The translations under genes were made by a program, and so were the position numbers. A stretch of 64,000 bases of DNA from an uncultured Pelagibacteraceae bacterium (lineage in GTDB: Bacteria; Pseudomonadota; Alphaproteobacteria; Pelagibacterales; Pelagibacteraceae), in contig CACESO010000006.1 of the NCBI GenBank assembly GCA_902562205.1, positions 1 through 64,000 on the forward strand, in the 5' to 3' direction. This document shows positions 63,563-64,000 of the stretch, piece after piece (the first letter of the stretch is position 1; the number at the start of each line of letters is the position of its first letter). The notes below the pieces were generated by a model, which was not told the origin of the DNA, ran no database searches, and saw only the letters and a program-made list of their open reading frames with translations.

Positions 63563-63916
63563 TTAAAGTAATAAAGTAAGCACTGTTCCAAGTACAATAG
63601 AACCAAATAACGCATATCCAAATAATTTATTTTTGAAACTAAATTTATAATTTGCAACAAAATATGTTGCAATTATCGCACCTGCAAGAGCAGACAGAAA
63701 GTTACCTAAACCAAAACCAATTTGATATGCGATACCTAAATTTCCTGTATCTAACTGACCTAAAAAGAAACCATAAACAATATAAAAAATTGATAGATAT
63801 ATAAGATTTTGTTTAATATAAAAATTTTTTTGAATGAATTTTATTTTTTTAGAAGCAAAAATACCGACAAAACCAAATATTGTGTATAAAAGTATACTTA
63901 AAAAAATTTCAATCAT
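63563..63916 (-). CDS. Polytopic membrane protein of unknown function
   Basis: Hydrophobic, ~4 predicted TM segments by eye. Confidence 0.65.
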   Translation of the reverse strand: MIEIFLSILLYTIFGFVGIFASKKIKFIQKNFYIKQNLIYLSIFYIVYGFFLGQLDTGNLGIAYQIGFGLGNFLSALAGAIIATYFVANYKFSFKNKLFGYALFGSIVLGTVLTLLL

Positions 63917-63918
63917 AA

Positions 63919-64000
63919 TTATCCTTTCATATTTTTTGGGTCTGGCATTCCAACTTTATTATAACCAGCGTCCACATAATGAATTTCACCAGTCACACCA
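63919..64000 (-). CDS. fabI: Enoyl-ACP reductase FabI (partial, C-terminus)
   Basis: GVTGEIHYVDAGYNKVGMPDPKNMKG* matches FabI C-terminus. Confidence 0.88.
   Translation of the reverse strand, partial: GVTGEIHYVDAGYNKVGMPDPKNMKG

Noticed and set aside
1-64000. CRISPR arrays, transposases, phage genes, tRNA/rRNA genes
   Set aside because: Looked for repeat-spacer periodicity, IS-like ORFs and tRNA TPsiC-type motifs in gaps; none recognised by eye. A tRNAscan/Infernal run would be decisive.

Overview
AT-rich, very compact, almost entirely coding window. Gene content and order fit a streamlined alphaproteobacterium of the SAR11/Pelagibacterales type (inference from composition and synteny; no search was run). 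It appears to span the replication-origin region. A cluster of leftward genes (dnaQ-coaE-aroE-maf-ppsR) is separated from rightward hemE-hemH-hemJ-rho...mnmE-mnmG-rsmG-parA-parB by a ~280 bp AT-rich gap, and a perfect parS palindrome lies inside rsmG. Other blocks are the his operon (hisBHAFE), hslVU, grpE-dnaK-dnaJ, a porin, and a long tsaB-fur-miaB-phoH-ybeY-lnt-metK-nusA-infB-rbfA-rpsO-pnp block. Three small ORFs missing from the supplied track are added: an ArfA-like ribosome-rescue peptide and two small membrane proteins. The observations most worth follow-up are: the ArfA-like mini-gene coupled to an atypical winged-helix regulator; an intrinsic terminator abutting the nusA ribosome-binding site (possible NusA attenuator); a sigma32-like promoter that would make hslV leaderless; convergent gene pairs that mostly overlap at their stop codons; a drastically shortened TsaB; and a GT41 plus sulfotransferase insertion in the origin-proximal block. 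No CRISPR array, transposon, tRNA or rRNA was recognised.
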